A stretch of 64,000 nt of DNA from positions 930,001 through 994,000 of the forward strand of contig NZ_JAPDUW010000001.1 of NCBI RefSeq assembly GCF_026015295.1, in the 5' to 3' direction. This stretch comes from Segatella copri. Its GTDB lineage: Bacteria; Bacteroidota; Bacteroidia; Bacteroidales; Bacteroidaceae. Position 1 is the first letter of the stretch, and the number at the start of each line of letters is the position of its first letter. The translations under genes were made by a program, and so were the position numbers. This document shows positions 1-9,342 of the stretch, piece after piece. Below the pieces are notes generated by a model, which made no database searches, was not told the origin of the DNA, and saw only the letters and a program-made list of their open reading frames with translations.

Positions 1-1043
1 TTGAGAGCGGGATTTTGATGAGATAACCCTTGAATCAAACAAGGTTCAGCACCTAAATAATCTCCGATTCGAAAATCTTCCATATCCTCTACAATCGCAA
101 TATCGTTGGCACCAACTTCATCAACATTTATCTCTCTGCCCTGATAAATAGTTTTCAGATTTTTAATCTTGATGAATTTTTCCGAATCGTTGATTCTTAC
201 AACGTCCCGGAGTCTCAGACTTCCGTCAATTATTTTCAGAAAACTTCTTTTATGCCCTTTGGGGTCATGCTCTATCTTATAGAGATAAGCTGAAAGTCTG
301 TTTGAGACTGATGCCGGAGGAAGTATAAAAGAAGAAATGGCGTCCAACAACTCATTGATACCGATATTGAACATTGCTGATCCATGTAGCACCGGATAGA
401 CTTTGGCTTTTGCCACAAGAGCGATTATCGTATTCCAATAATCAGCCGGTGAAATTTCGCTATCCGCCAAATATCGTTCTAATATATCGTCGTCATGGTT
501 GCATACAAATTCTTTGTATTCTTCCTTTATATATGTTTGGGAGCAAACCGGATAAACCGATCCATCGACAACAGTTTGCATAAACAGGACATCTTGCGAC
601 AGATTTGTTTTTATATCCATATACAAACGCTCCAAATTCACACCGGCACGGTCAATCTTATTGATAAATATAATTGTCGGGATTTGCAGCTTTTGTAAAG
701 TACTGAACAGCAACTTTGTCTGCGCTTGTATGCCTTCCTTTGCGGATAAGATGAGGACTGCTCCATCAAGCATTTTGAATGTCCGCTCCACTTCCGCAAT
801 AAAATCCATGTGTCCCGGAGTGTCAATGATATTGCATTTCACTCCATTCCAGATAATAGATGTCGTAGAAGCCCGGACAGTAATTCCTCTACGTTTCTCT
901 ATATCCATAGAGTCCGTTATGGTGTCACCATTATCCACACGGCCGCACTTTTCCGTTGCTCCACTGGCAAACAGCAGATTCTCGGTTACGGAAGTTTTTC
1001 CTGCATCAATGTGAGCAAGAATTCCTAAATTTATAATATTCAT
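1..1043 (-). CDS. tetQ: Tet(Q) tetracycline-resistance ribosomal protection protein, 5' part
   Basis: Translation of the minus strand from the ATG at 1043 gives [20 protein letters not shown], an EF-G-like translation GTPase start with the P-loop AHIDAGKT, followed by the G3 motif DTPGHMDF and the G4 motif NKID. This is the Tet(Q) family, which displaces tetracycline from the ribosome. About 347 codons are present and the rest lies beyond position 1; the family is about 641-657 residues. A GTG at 1091 is in frame 16 codons upstream and has a GGAGG 9 nt before it, which fits the longer annotated form; the ATG itself has no evident ribosome binding site. In CTnDOT-type elements tetQ heads the tetQ-rteA-rteB operon, so those genes may follow leftwards. 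IS1380-type left-end DNA begins 85 bp upstream of the GTG. Confidence 0.95.
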   Translation of the reverse strand, partial: MNIINLGILAHIDAGKTSVTENLLFASGATEKCGRVDNGDTITDSMDIEKRRGITVRASTTSIIWNGVKCNIIDTPGHMDFIAEVERTFKMLDGAVLILSAKEGIQAQTKLLFSTLQKLQIPTIIFINKIDRAGVNLERLYMDIKTNLSQDVLFMQTVVDGSVYPVCSQTYIKEEYKEFVCNHDDDILERYLADSEISPADYWNTIIALVAKAKVYPVLHGSAMFNIGINELLDAISSFILPPASVSNRLSAYLYKIEHDPKGHKRSFLKIIDGSLRLRDVVRINDSEKFIKIKNLKTIYQGREINVDEVGANDIAIVEDMEDFRIGDYLGAEPCLIQGLSHQNPAL

Positions 1044-1073
1044 TTTGATTAAGCAATAATATACTACATTAGA

Positions 1074-1107
1074 TGCGTTGTCGAAACGCACCTTTTAATA
1101 CCTCCTC
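1074..1107 (-). promoter_or_regulatory. tetQ leader: strong SD, GTG start and hairpin
   Basis: On the minus strand GAGGAGG (1107-1101) is followed 9 nt later by GTG (1091-1089). A hairpin TGCGTT-tcgac-AACGCA (1090-1074) starts inside that GTG codon. CTnDOT tetQ is known to be controlled by translational attenuation in its leader, so this hairpin is a natural candidate for the controlling structure. The assignment of this particular hairpin is inference. Confidence 0.5.
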
Positions 1108-1175
1108 GTAGCATGTGAGAACTACAGGATTACTAACTCGTATTAATATGTATATTATTACTGCCGCATAACGAT

Positions 1176-1372
1176 CCTTAATTCCGCAACACTTTGATTT
1201 AAATTAATTTATAAGTTCCTGAGCAACAAAAAGTTGCCCAGGATTTTGCCGTGTCAGATTTTTCACTTATCTTAGTGTTGCAATTAGAAAACAAGCGAAA
1301 ATCGTAACAAGACATGGCAAAGGTACAAATAAAATCTGAGAAACTCACACCTTTTGGAGGAATTTTTTCAAT
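1176..1372 (+). mobile_element. IS1380-family left-end fragment, interrupted by the next copy
   Basis: The first 197 bp of the same insertion sequence seen complete at 1373-2969. It begins with the terminal repeat CCTTAATTCCGCAAC (1176-1190), includes the transposase start codon at 1314 and its first 20 codons, then stops at ...TCAAT exactly where the next copy's terminal repeat begins (1373). The two left ends form a direct repeat differing at a few positions. The rest of the interrupted copy is missing, because DNA after the complete copy is rteC and not insertion sequence. Confidence 0.85.
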
Positions 1373-2969
1373 CCTTAACTCCGCAACACTATAATTTAAC
1401 TTTATTTATAAGTTCCTGAGCAACTTTTTGTTGCTCAGGATTTTGCCATGTCAGATTTTTCACTTATCTTAGTGTTGCAATTAGAAACAAGCGAAAATCG
1501 TAACAAGACATGGCAAAGGTACAAATAAAATCTGAGAAACTCACACCTTTTGGAGGAATTTTTTCAATCATGGAGCAATTTGACTCCATGCTATCACCTG
1601 TTATTGACTCAACATTGGGTCATAGATGCCGCAGTATCATCGGATACCAGTACAGCGAAATTATTCGTTCGCTGATGAGCGTTTATTTCTGTGGCGGCTC
1701 ATGCGTGGAAGATGTAACGTCACAACTGATGCGCCATCTCTCGTATCATCCTACCCTTCGTACATGCAGCTCTGATACCATCCTCAGAGCCATCAAGGAA
1801 CTGACACAGGAAAACATCTCCTATACTTCCGACCAAGGCAAGACCTATGATTTCAATACTGCAGACAAACTCAACACATTGCTTATAAACGCTTTGGTTT
1901 CTACAGGCGAGTTGAAGGAAATTGAGGAATACGATGTTGACTTTGACCATCAGTTCCTTGAAACGGAGAAGTATGATGCAAAACCGACCTACAAGAAGTT
2001 CCTCGGCTACAGGCCTGGCGTATATGTTATCGGTGACAAGATAGTCTATATCGAGAACAGCGATGGCAACACGAATGTGCGTTTTCATCAGGCAGACACC
2101 CATAAGAGATTCTTCGCTCTTCTGGAATCCCAGAACATCCGTGTAAATCGCTTCAGGGCAGACTGCGGTTCCTGCTCGAAGGAAATCGTCAGTGAGATAG
2201 AGAAGCATTGCAAACTTTTCTACATCCGTGCCAACCGATGCAGTTCGCTCTACAATGACATCTTTGCTCTGAGAGGATGGAAGACGGAGGAGATTAACGG
2301 CATCCAGTTCGAACTCAATTCCATTCTCGTTGAGAAATGGGAAGACAAGTGCTATCGTCTTGTCATCCAGAGACAAAGACGCAACAGTGGCGACCTTGAC
2401 CTGTGGGAAGGCGAATACACTTACCGTTGTATTCTGACCAACGATTACAAGTCATCGACAAGGGACATTGTTGAATTCTACAATCTGCGTGGCGGCAAGG
2501 AACGTATCTTTGACGACATGAACAACGGATTCGGTTGGAGCAGGCTCCCCAAGTCATTCATGGCGGAGAATACTGTCTTTCTTCTGCTTACTGCATTGAT
2601 ACACAATTTCTACAAGACCATCATGAGCAGGCTTGACACCAAGGCTTTTGGGCTCAAGAAAACGAGTCGCATAAAGGCTTTTGTCTTCAGATTCATCTCC
2701 GTACCTGCCAAGTGGATCATGACTGCAAGGCAATACGTGCTGAATATCTACACAGAGAACCGAGCTTATGCAAAACCCTTCAAAACAGAATTCGGATAAG
2801 AATCCTTTCTTTCCGGTTAGAATCTGCGTATTACCTCAAGTCGCATCGTGGGGTAAGGGGATGGTGGCTACATATTGATGTTGTGCTGTTGCTTTTTACT
2901 GAAAGCTGCTACTAACGACTCATAAATCTACCCTTAATCGTGTATTGGATGATAGTTGCGGATTTTAGG
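1373..2969 (+). mobile_element. Complete IS1380-family insertion sequence, copy 1
   Basis: The ends are imperfect inverted repeats: CCTTAACTCCGCAAC at the left (1373-1387) and GTTGCGGATTTTAGG at the right (2955-2969). Total length is 1597 bp. A perfect 10-bp stem CCTGAGCAAC/GTTGCTCAGG (1415-1439) lies just inside the left end and could block transcription from outside, as in other insertion sequences. The inward promoter TTTG (1442-1445), 19 nt, TATCTTAG (1465-1472) precedes the transposase. The flanks (TCAAT left, ATTCA right) are not a target duplication. Confidence 0.9.
1510..2799 (+). CDS. IS1380-family transposase (copy 1, full length)
   Basis: A 429-residue DDE transposase (DDE group 1 type). 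Visible catalytic regions are DVDFDHQ near residue 140, RADCGS near 220, and the IS4/IS1380-type signature YNLRGGKE near 330, where the last E is the third acidic residue. The C-terminal stretch after 360 is basic. The start ATG (MAKVQIKSEK) follows the inward promoter and is the only copy in the window with an intact upstream start and an undisturbed N-terminus, so this copy is the best candidate for an active transposase. Confidence 0.93.
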   Translation: MAKVQIKSEKLTPFGGIFSIMEQFDSMLSPVIDSTLGHRCRSIIGYQYSEIIRSLMSVYFCGGSCVEDVTSQLMRHLSYHPTLRTCSSDTILRAIKELTQENISYTSDQGKTYDFNTADKLNTLLINALVSTGELKEIEEYDVDFDHQFLETEKYDAKPTYKKFLGYRPGVYVIGDKIVYIENSDGNTNVRFHQADTHKRFFALLESQNIRVNRFRADCGSCSKEIVSEIEKHCKLFYIRANRCSSLYNDIFALRGWKTEEINGIQFELNSILVEKWEDKCYRLVIQRQRRNSGDLDLWEGEYTYRCILTNDYKSSTRDIVEFYNLRGGKERIFDDMNNGFGWSRLPKSFMAENTVFLLLTALIHNFYKTIMSRLDTKAFGLKKTSRIKAFVFRFISVPAKWIMTARQYVLNIYTENRAYAKPFKTEFG

Positions 2970-3497
2970 ATTCAGATAAATTCGCAACATTTCGTTTGCT
3001 ACTATTTTTGCAACTTTAAAATCGCAAATCGTAGAAAAATTAGGGTCTCTTTCAAAATAAAATGTTTCCATTGTCATTTGAATATCTTGTTTTCCTCTCA
3101 GAAAAAAGTACTTATCCAAATGCGTACTTCCCGAACGGTAGTATTTATAGAAATCAATGTTCTTATTGTAGAAATTCTCTAACTGATTCAGTTCATTGAT
3201 GAAATAATTTTTCAGCACACAATCTTGTCCGTTGGGGCGCATCATTTCGATGTTATACACTTTCCTGTAATAGATTAGTTTACTAAAAAACTTGGGTTTT
3301 ATTATCTTGAAAAAGAATATTTCATCCATTTCACTTTTGAACTTATAAAACGAAACTATTTCTTTCAATTCCGAGAACCCCTGTTCCAACAGCAATATTA
3401 TTTGAGGAATATCTTTAATCCTGTCATTTAAATCGAGTTCATGCATCCTGATTTGATGTTCTAATTTTTCTGCAATGTTTTTTATCTTATCTTTCAT
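2934..3497 (-). pseudogene. rteC: RteC-family regulator, C-terminus replaced by IS sequence
   Basis: Residues 1-174 resemble RteC of Bacteroides conjugative transposons, with typical stretches such as YRSGSTHLDKYFFLRGK and KVAKIVANEMLRIYLN. RteC activates the excision genes in CTnDOT and is itself controlled by RteA/RteB. The last 13 codons and the stop lie inside the right end of IS copy 1 (after 2969), so the native C-terminus is lost. Only a short tail seems to be missing, so some activity might remain. Its presence with tetQ indicates that this end of the window derives from a CTnDOT-like element. Confidence 0.75.
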
Positions 3498-3554
3498 TTT
3501 TATTGATTTTGAGTAAAAAAAAGGATGATATCGTCAGTTGACGACACACAAAGG

Positions 3555-3589
3555 CGTTCACTGAATTCCGATAGGATTCAGTGAACGCG
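3555..3589. repeat. 13-bp perfect inverted repeat (possible terminator)
   Basis: GCGTTCACTGAAT (3555-3567) and ATTCAGTGAACGC (3577-3589) form a perfect stem with a 9-nt loop. It lies in the 178-bp gap between the receptor gene stop (3676) and the rteC start (3497). There is no clear T-run, so this may be a weak terminator, an attenuator before rteC or a protein-binding palindrome. Nothing else was seen in the gap. Confidence 0.5.
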
Positions 3590-3675
3590 AAGCAACAACA
3601 TGTCGCTGAAAGATAATTAGTGATAGATTTGCCAGAAATACATAATACAGAATTTGTTGAAATCAACACCTAATC

Positions 3676-5994
3676 TTACTTATAACTTCCTTTGATTCCG
3701 TAGTCGGTATCCTGATTATTCAGCGATTTAGTACCGACAAGATGAGTTTTTCCGAAATTAAAATTCCAAGTGAGCGTGGCAACGAGAATTCGGGATGCAT
3801 CGCTAAAACTTTCTCTTCGGAAAGGCGCTTGTGCATTTTTGTTTTCCATAATGGTTCGGGAAACATTCTTAAACGGATTGAACGCACCTATGCCAAAAGA
3901 AAAATTAGTCGCATTGTACCGGATAGCCAAGTAGTGATAATTACCATCCTTTATGACGGTTTCGCCGTATAACCTTTCGTCAAAAGGCTGTAGCTGGCCT
4001 ATCAGCATCCATTTCTTATACATTGCCAAAACATCTGCCCTGTAATAAAAATTAGAATGGGTATGCGAATAGTTGTTCCCACGACTGTCAAAGTGGTTGA
4101 AGCCTCCTGTAACCGAAAATTGCAGGAAGTTTTTTATCATCCCTACTTTCAATGTTATCTCCGCATTATACTTATTCCAATCTTTCATGTTTTCGGGCAT
4201 TGTCAGGAACACATTTCCATGTTCTCTTTTCGATTCCATGATAGGATTGTGTTTGTAGTGATGATGCAGGCTTGCATTGAAAGCGAACAACCCTTTTCTG
4301 TTTTCGTAATATAAATTATTATTCAGATTCAGGTACGGTTGAAGCAACAGATTCCCTTTCTCGGCAAGATACGAGTCAAGACGGATTTCCGTGTCGGCCA
4401 ACTCCATCAGGGTTGGATTCGTTTGACTCATCTCCGCATCATACCGGATAAAAGAATTATCACTGAACCGATAGCCAACCATCGCTTTGGGTAAGAAATG
4501 GTAATAGCTTTTGGTAACAGATACATTGGAAAAATGCAGGCGATTCAGGCGAAGTCCCAAGCTATAGCTGAATTTGCCCTTACTATAAAACCACTCTGCA
4601 AAAACCGACGATTCCGCCTGATTCAAATCCGATTTGAATTCCTCGCCCTGATTAATTGTCTGCTCTGTAAACGACTGAATATGTTTTATCCCGAATTTCA
4701 AATTTCCATGGGCAAATCCTTTTTCGTATATGCCTTCGGCAATCAGTGAATATTTATCGGAAAACAGTTCCGAACGTTCGCTGTAAAGAGTATCAACATC
4801 GTTGTATTCGCAGTAATTCCGCGAAGATGCTGCGTTCGCATAACTCCCCACCACATTAGCATATATTTTCTGATTTTTGGGTAAACCATACTGGTAATAC
4901 AAGTCGATGGTAGGAACATTAATTTTTTGCTGACTTCCGTCAAAAATCAACCCTTTGTCCGTGCCATTCTCTTTTAGAAAACTGTTGAAATCGTTGTGAG
5001 GCTGATTGCTCAGATTATATTTCAACTTGGCATTGAAAAAAGCCGAATCGCTCTGCTGATAGTTGTATGTCAGCGAAAAATCATGCATTTGGTACGAATA
5101 ATCACCTCCGGCACTGATTTCTTCCCTCAATATAGGGGATGAATTTTCAAACTGATAACTACCTGTGCGATTTCTGTTATTCGTGTTGATGCGTTGAAAC
5201 GTTGCGGTGTAGTTCAAAGCATATTCCGATTTTCCTTTGTTGAATTTGGCAAAGAAAACATCGCCCCCTGCAAGGATATTCAGCGAGTTCATCAAATCCA
5301 CACCAACAACACCGCCTTTATCATCCCTTACTACCACGTAGTTGATAACTTTGGAAGCATGTCCGTATCGGATACCTGCATAATCCGAATATTCTATCCG
5401 CTTGATTTGGCGGGGTTGCAAGGTCTGAATTTCTTCCGGCGTGGTATTTACGCCGTTAATCTGCAAAATGACTTTCCCGCCGTCGGATGATGAAATCGTA
5501 TTCAGCATCGGATTGATGTTCAAGCCGGGAAGCATCATTGTATTCAGCAATTGCATTCCGTTGGCAGAATGGCTGATTTGCAATTTTGTCGGGAACACAA
5601 TCCGTTGGTTAATCTTGTTTATTGTGGAAGAAGCAGAAATCACCACTTCCCCAAGTAACAAAACATTTTCATTCAAATACACATCTATTTGTGCTGATTC
5701 CGTCAGATTCTGTATCAAAATCCGCTTTGTTTCAAATCCTAAACAGGATACTGACAGCACATAATTATCTGTGGGAAGATTTTCAAATTCAAATCTTCCG
5801 ATAGTGTCTGTCGTTGTTCCTTTCAGAAAGACTGAATCTTGTTTGAATAGAACGACATTAGCAAACTCAATAGGTGTTTGCGTATTTTGTTGAAGTACTC
5901 TTCCTGAAACATGAATCGATTGTCCGGACACACTTAGGCCGGAATACAGGAAAAATACGATAAGATATAATAATCGAGCTTTATTAAAGTCCAT
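3676..5994 (-). CDS. Outer-membrane beta-barrel receptor with carboxypeptidase-like N-domain
   Basis: 772 residues. A signal peptide (about 1-24, ending near VSGQS) is followed by a carboxypeptidase-regulatory-like domain (about 27-115, GRVLQQNTQTPIEFANVVLF) and a plug-like region (about 120-230). The rest is a long run of alternating aromatic strands typical of the OMP_b-brl family related to TonB-dependent receptors. It probably sits in the outer membrane; the substrate is unknown. No SusD partner is next to it. IS left-end DNA begins 2 bp before the start codon, so the native promoter is gone and expression must come from the insertion sequence, if it occurs. Why such a gene sits in a resistance island is unclear. 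Confidence 0.85.
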   Translation of the reverse strand: MDFNKARLLYLIVFFLYSGLSVSGQSIHVSGRVLQQNTQTPIEFANVVLFKQDSVFLKGTTTDTIGRFEFENLPTDNYVLSVSCLGFETKRILIQNLTESAQIDVYLNENVLLLGEVVISASSTINKINQRIVFPTKLQISHSANGMQLLNTMMLPGLNINPMLNTISSSDGGKVILQINGVNTTPEEIQTLQPRQIKRIEYSDYAGIRYGHASKVINYVVVRDDKGGVVGVDLMNSLNILAGGDVFFAKFNKGKSEYALNYTATFQRINTNNRNRTGSYQFENSSPILREEISAGGDYSYQMHDFSLTYNYQQSDSAFFNAKLKYNLSNQPHNDFNSFLKENGTDKGLIFDGSQQKINVPTIDLYYQYGLPKNQKIYANVVGSYANAASSRNYCEYNDVDTLYSERSELFSDKYSLIAEGIYEKGFAHGNLKFGIKHIQSFTEQTINQGEEFKSDLNQAESSVFAEWFYSKGKFSYSLGLRLNRLHFSNVSVTKSYYHFLPKAMVGYRFSDNSFIRYDAEMSQTNPTLMELADTEIRLDSYLAEKGNLLLQPYLNLNNNLYYENRKGLFAFNASLHHHYKHNPIMESKREHGNVFLTMPENMKDWNKYNAEITLKVGMIKNFLQFSVTGGFNHFDSRGNNYSHTHSNFYYRADVLAMYKKWMLIGQLQPFDERLYGETVIKDGNYHYLAIRYNATNFSFGIGAFNPFKNVSRTIMENKNAQAPFRRESFSDASRILVATLTWNFNFGKTHLVGTKSLNNQDTDYGIKGSYK

Positions 5995-5996
5995 AC

Positions 5997-6420
5997 CCTT
6001 AATTCCGCAACACTATAATTTAACTTTATTTATAAGTTCCTGAGCAACAATAAGTTGCCTAGGATTTTGCCGTGTCAGATTTTTCACTTATCTTAGTGTT
6101 GCAATTAGAAAACAAGCGAAAATCGTAACAAGGCGCTGCAATGGTACAAATAAAATTCGAAAAACTCACACCTTTTGGAGGATTTTTTTCAATCATGGAG
6201 CAATTTGACTCCATGCTTTCACCTATTATCGACCAGACACTTGGTCAGAGATGCAGCAGTATCATCGGATATCAGTTCAGCGAGATAGTCCGTTCGCTGA
6301 TGAGCGATTATTTCTGTGGCGGCTCATGCGTGGAAGATGTAACGTCACAACTGATGCGCCATCTCTCGTATCATCCTACCCTTCGTACATGCAGCTCTGA
6401 TACCATCCTCAGAGCCATCA
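5997..6420 (+). mobile_element. IS1380-family copy 2, 3'-truncated
   Basis: Begins with the terminal repeat CCTTAATTCCGCAAC (5997-6011) and matches the other copies up to ...AGAGCCATCA at 6420, where identity stops abruptly. The internal hairpin is degraded (GTTGCCTAGG in place of GTTGCTCAGG). About 1.2 kb, including all catalytic codons, is deleted and replaced by DNA belonging to the mef(En2) side. Confidence 0.88.
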
Positions 6421-6452
6421 GGAATCATCGGGGACAGGTTCATCGACCCTAA
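6141..6452 (+). pseudogene. Transposase fragment (copy 2)
   Basis: The first 93 codons match the IS1380 transposase from its second codon (VQIKFEKLTPFGG...) up to DTILRAI. About ten foreign codons (RNHRGQVHRP) and a stop follow. The DDE residues are missing, so it cannot be an active transposase. Confidence 0.85.
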
Positions 6453-6476
6453 AGAGTGAACCAATGTACCTGTCCC
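6431..6476. repeat. Inverted repeat GGGACAGGT/ACCTGTCCC at the IS-mef junction
   Basis: GGGACAGGT (6431-6439) and ACCTGTCCC (6468-6476) are perfect inverted repeats, and inside them GGTTCA and TGAACC can also pair. The structure is 11 bp beyond the break in IS copy 2 and 27 bp beyond the mef(En2) stop. It could be the mef terminator or the end of another mobile element. No decision is possible from sequence alone. Confidence 0.5.
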
Positions 6477-6503
6477 TCAGACCCAGAAATTTCGCCCTTT
6501 ATT

Positions 6504-7721
6504 TTATTTTGCATCTAATTTTCTAATCTCAGTTATCATTGGGCAAACTATTGCAATGCAAATAATTAAAATACCTGATAGTAAAAACCAATGATTTACA
6601 TCGATTCTATCAGCAAAGAATCCAGAAAGAATTAACCCAATTGGCATAGCAAGAGACATGATACTTCCAGTTAAAGAAAATACACGTCCTAAATATTCAG
6701 GCTTAATTTTCTCCTGAAAAAGAGCTGTTTGCACACCGCTGTAAAACGGACCCGAAAGCCCCATTATTGCACAGCAGACTACAAATATGAAAAATCCACT
6801 TTGAGGAAGTAATCCTGAAATGGTTAAGCTTATCCCCATCATAAAAATTGATGCCGTTATTAATAAGATTCGCTTTTGGTAATTCCCAAATAACCCTAAT
6901 AATAGACCCCCTATCAACATACCAGAGGCATAAGCAATCTCCGTAATAGAAATATGCATCGGTGTACCATTAAAATATTCCATAGTGATTAAAGGATATA
7001 ATGCATTTATGGGCATATAAACAAACATATATAATGTTCCAACGAGTAATAAAGCAAATAATCCTTTATTTTGCCGTAGTACAGCCATTCCTTCTTTCAT
7101 TTCTCTTATGAAATTTGGTTTCAAACTTTGCACTTGATCACCTAGCTTAGGAATACGTACAATTGCTACCGTAATAGATGCAATCACAGCCCCCAATACA
7201 TCGATGGCAATAATAGCATTTAGTTCCCAAACGGAGTATAAGAGTGCTGCAACCGCCGGACTAACAATATAGCTTATAGACTGCAAAGACTGACTATAGC
7301 CTGCACATTTCGTAAGCTGTTCTTCTGGTACTAAAAGTGGAGTAACCGCATTGAGAGCCGGGGTATGAAAAGCTGTTCCAATGCTACGGATGAACAATAC
7401 TACCATAACCATCCAGATAGGTAACTCCATATACAATGCAACAATAGCTAGCACGGCCCCAGCTGCTGCGATAATTAAATCAGCACCAATCATTATCTTC
7501 TTCCTATCATGACGATCCACTAATACACCAATGGCTGGTCCAAAGACCGCATAGGGTAAAAAACCTACAAGTGAAGCCATAGACAAGACCATCGCAGATC
7601 CTGTTTTTTCTGTAAGGTAAAAAATAATCGCCATTTGCAGGATGGCACTAGTGATTAATGATACTGCCTGCCCTGCCCATATTGTATAAAACTTAAGTTT
7701 CCAATTGTTGTATTTTTCCAT
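6504..7721 (-). CDS. mef(En2): Mef(En2)-type macrolide efflux MFS transporter
   Basis: 405 residues, opening with MEKYNNWKLKFYTIWAGQAV and carrying the MFS motif A variant DRHDRKK near residue 70. About 12 hydrophobic segments run through the protein. It belongs to the Mef(A)/Mef(E) drug:proton antiporters that export 14- and 15-membered macrolides, and its sequence reads as the Bacteroides version Mef(En2). mef(En2) and lnu(AN2) are known companions in Bacteroides mobile DNA, which fits the gene at 10301. The start codon is only 5 bp from the left end of IS copy 3, so its promoter must lie inside the insertion sequence. No msr-type ABC-F gene follows it here. Confidence 0.88.
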   Translation of the reverse strand: MEKYNNWKLKFYTIWAGQAVSLITSAILQMAIIFYLTEKTGSAMVLSMASLVGFLPYAVFGPAIGVLVDRHDRKKIMIGADLIIAAAGAVLAIVALYMELPIWMVMVVLFIRSIGTAFHTPALNAVTPLLVPEEQLTKCAGYSQSLQSISYIVSPAVAALLYSVWELNAIIAIDVLGAVIASITVAIVRIPKLGDQVQSLKPNFIREMKEGMAVLRQNKGLFALLLVGTLYMFVYMPINALYPLITMEYFNGTPMHISITEIAYASGMLIGGLLLGLFGNYQKRILLITASIFMMGISLTISGLLPQSGFFIFVVCCAIMGLSGPFYSGVQTALFQEKIKPEYLGRVFSLTGSIMSLAMPIGLILSGFFADRIDVNHWFLLSGILIICIAIVCPMITEIRKLDAK

Positions 7722-7726
7722 TTATA

Positions 7727-9342
7727 CCTTAATTCCGCAACACTTTGATTTAACTTTATTTATAAGTTCCTGAGCAACAAAAAGTTACCCAGGATTTTGC
7801 CATGTCAGATTTTTCACTTATCTTAGTGTTGCAATTAGAAAACAAGCGAAAATCGTAACAAGGCTGCAAAGGTACAAATAAAATTCGAAAAACTCACACC
7901 TTTTGGAGGATTTTTTTCAATCATGGAGCAATTTTTTCAATCATGGAGAAATTTGACTCCATGCTTTCACCCGTTATCGACTCAACACTGGGTCAGAGAT
8001 GCAGCAGTATCATCGGATATCAGTTCAGCGAGATAGTCCGTTCGCTGATGAGCGTTTATTTCTGTGGCGGCTCATGCGTGGAAGATGTAACGTCACAACT
8101 GATGCGCCATCTCTCGTATCATCCTACCCTTCGTACATGCAGCTCTGATACCATCCTCAGAGCCATCAAGGAACTGACACAGGAAAACATCTCCTATACT
8201 TCCGACCAAGGCAAGACCTATGATTTCAATACTGCAGACAAACTCAACACATTGCTTATAAACGCTTTGGTTTCTACAGGCGAGTTGAAGGAAATTGAGG
8301 AATACGATGTTGACTTTGACCATCAGTTCCTTGAAACGGAGAAGTATGATGCAAAACCGACCTACAAGAAGTTCCTCGGCTACAGGCCTGGCGTATATGT
8401 TATCGGTGACAAGATAGTCTATATCGAGAACAGCGATGGCAACACGAATGTGCGTTTTCATCAGGCTGAGACCCACAAGAGATTCTTTGCCCTACTGGAA
8501 GCCAACAGCATCCGTGTGAATCGCTTCAGAGCCGACTGTGGTTCGTGCTCGAAGGAAATTGTCAGTGAGATAGAGAAGCATTGCACGCACTTCTACATCC
8601 GCGCCAACAGATGCAGTTCGCTCTACGATGACTTGTTTTCACTGAGGGGATGGAAGACGGAGGAAATCAACGGCATCCAGTTTGAACTCAATTCCATTCT
8701 TGTTGAGAAATGGGAAGGCAAGTGCTATCGTCTTGTCATTCAGAGACAAAAGCGCATGGATGGAGAGCTTGACTTGTGGGAAGGTGAATACACCTACAGA
8801 TGCATTCTTACCAACGATTATGACTCATCAACAAGAGACATCGTCGAATTTTACAACAAGCGTGGGGGCAAAGAGCGTATATTCGATGATATGAACAACG
8901 GATTCGGCTGGAACAGGCTCCCCAAGTCGTTCATGTCAGAGAACACCGTATTCCTTCTGCTTACGGCATTGATACACAATTTCTACAAGACCATCATGAG
9001 CAGGCTTGACACCAAGGCTTTTGGGCTCAAGAAAACGAGTCGCATAAAGGCTTTTGTCTTCAGATTCATCTCCGTACCTGCCAAGTGGATCATGACTGCA
9101 AGGCAATACGTGCTGAATATCTACACAGAGAACCGAGCTTATGCAAAACCCTTCAAAACAGAATTCGGATAAGAATCCTTTCTTTCCGGTTAGAATCTGC
9201 GTATTTCCTCAAGTCGCATCGTGGGGTAAGGGGATGTTGGCTACATATTGATGTTGTGCTGTTGCTTTTTACTGAAAGCTGCTACTAACGACTCATAAAT
9301 CTACCCTTAATCGTGTATTGGATGATAGTTGCGGATTTTAGG
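7727..9342 (+). mobile_element. Complete IS1380-family insertion sequence, copy 3
   Basis: Left terminal repeat CCTTAATTCCGCAAC (7727-7741) and right terminal repeat GTTGCGGATTTTAGG (9328-9342); 1616 bp. It is longer than copy 1 mainly because of a 20-bp tandem duplication at 7923-7962. The internal hairpin is imperfect (GTTACCCAGG). The flanks are TTATA (left) and TTGAA (right), so no target duplication is seen, which fits rearrangement by recombination between copies. Confidence 0.9.
7943..9172 (+). CDS. IS1380-family transposase (copy 3, N-terminally shortened)
   Basis: 409 residues from the ATG at 7943. The codon corresponding to the start of copy 1 reads CTG in the sequence GGCTGCAAAG, so that start is lost, and a 20-bp duplication breaks the upstream frame. 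The protein therefore lacks the first 20 residues. The DDE motifs are intact (DVDFDHQ, RADCGS, YNKRGGKE). Codons for about residues 175-340 differ from copies 1 and 4 at many silent and some coding sites, while both flanks are identical, so this copy is a mosaic. Confidence 0.85.
   Translation: MEKFDSMLSPVIDSTLGQRCSSIIGYQFSEIVRSLMSVYFCGGSCVEDVTSQLMRHLSYHPTLRTCSSDTILRAIKELTQENISYTSDQGKTYDFNTADKLNTLLINALVSTGELKEIEEYDVDFDHQFLETEKYDAKPTYKKFLGYRPGVYVIGDKIVYIENSDGNTNVRFHQAETHKRFFALLEANSIRVNRFRADCGSCSKEIVSEIEKHCTHFYIRANRCSSLYDDLFSLRGWKTEEINGIQFELNSILVEKWEGKCYRLVIQRQKRMDGELDLWEGEYTYRCILTNDYDSSTRDIVEFYNKRGGKERIFDDMNNGFGWNRLPKSFMSENTVFLLLTALIHNFYKTIMSRLDTKAFGLKKTSRIKAFVFRFISVPAKWIMTARQYVLNIYTENRAYAKPFKTEFG

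Noticed and set aside
1720..2376. 218-codon antisense frame in the transposase (also at 11184-11840)
   Set aside because: It is opposite conserved transposase codons and follows from their composition; no family match.
3487..3669. 60-codon frame between rteC and the receptor
   Set aside because: No ribosome site, overlaps the hairpin, and the composition is not protein-like.
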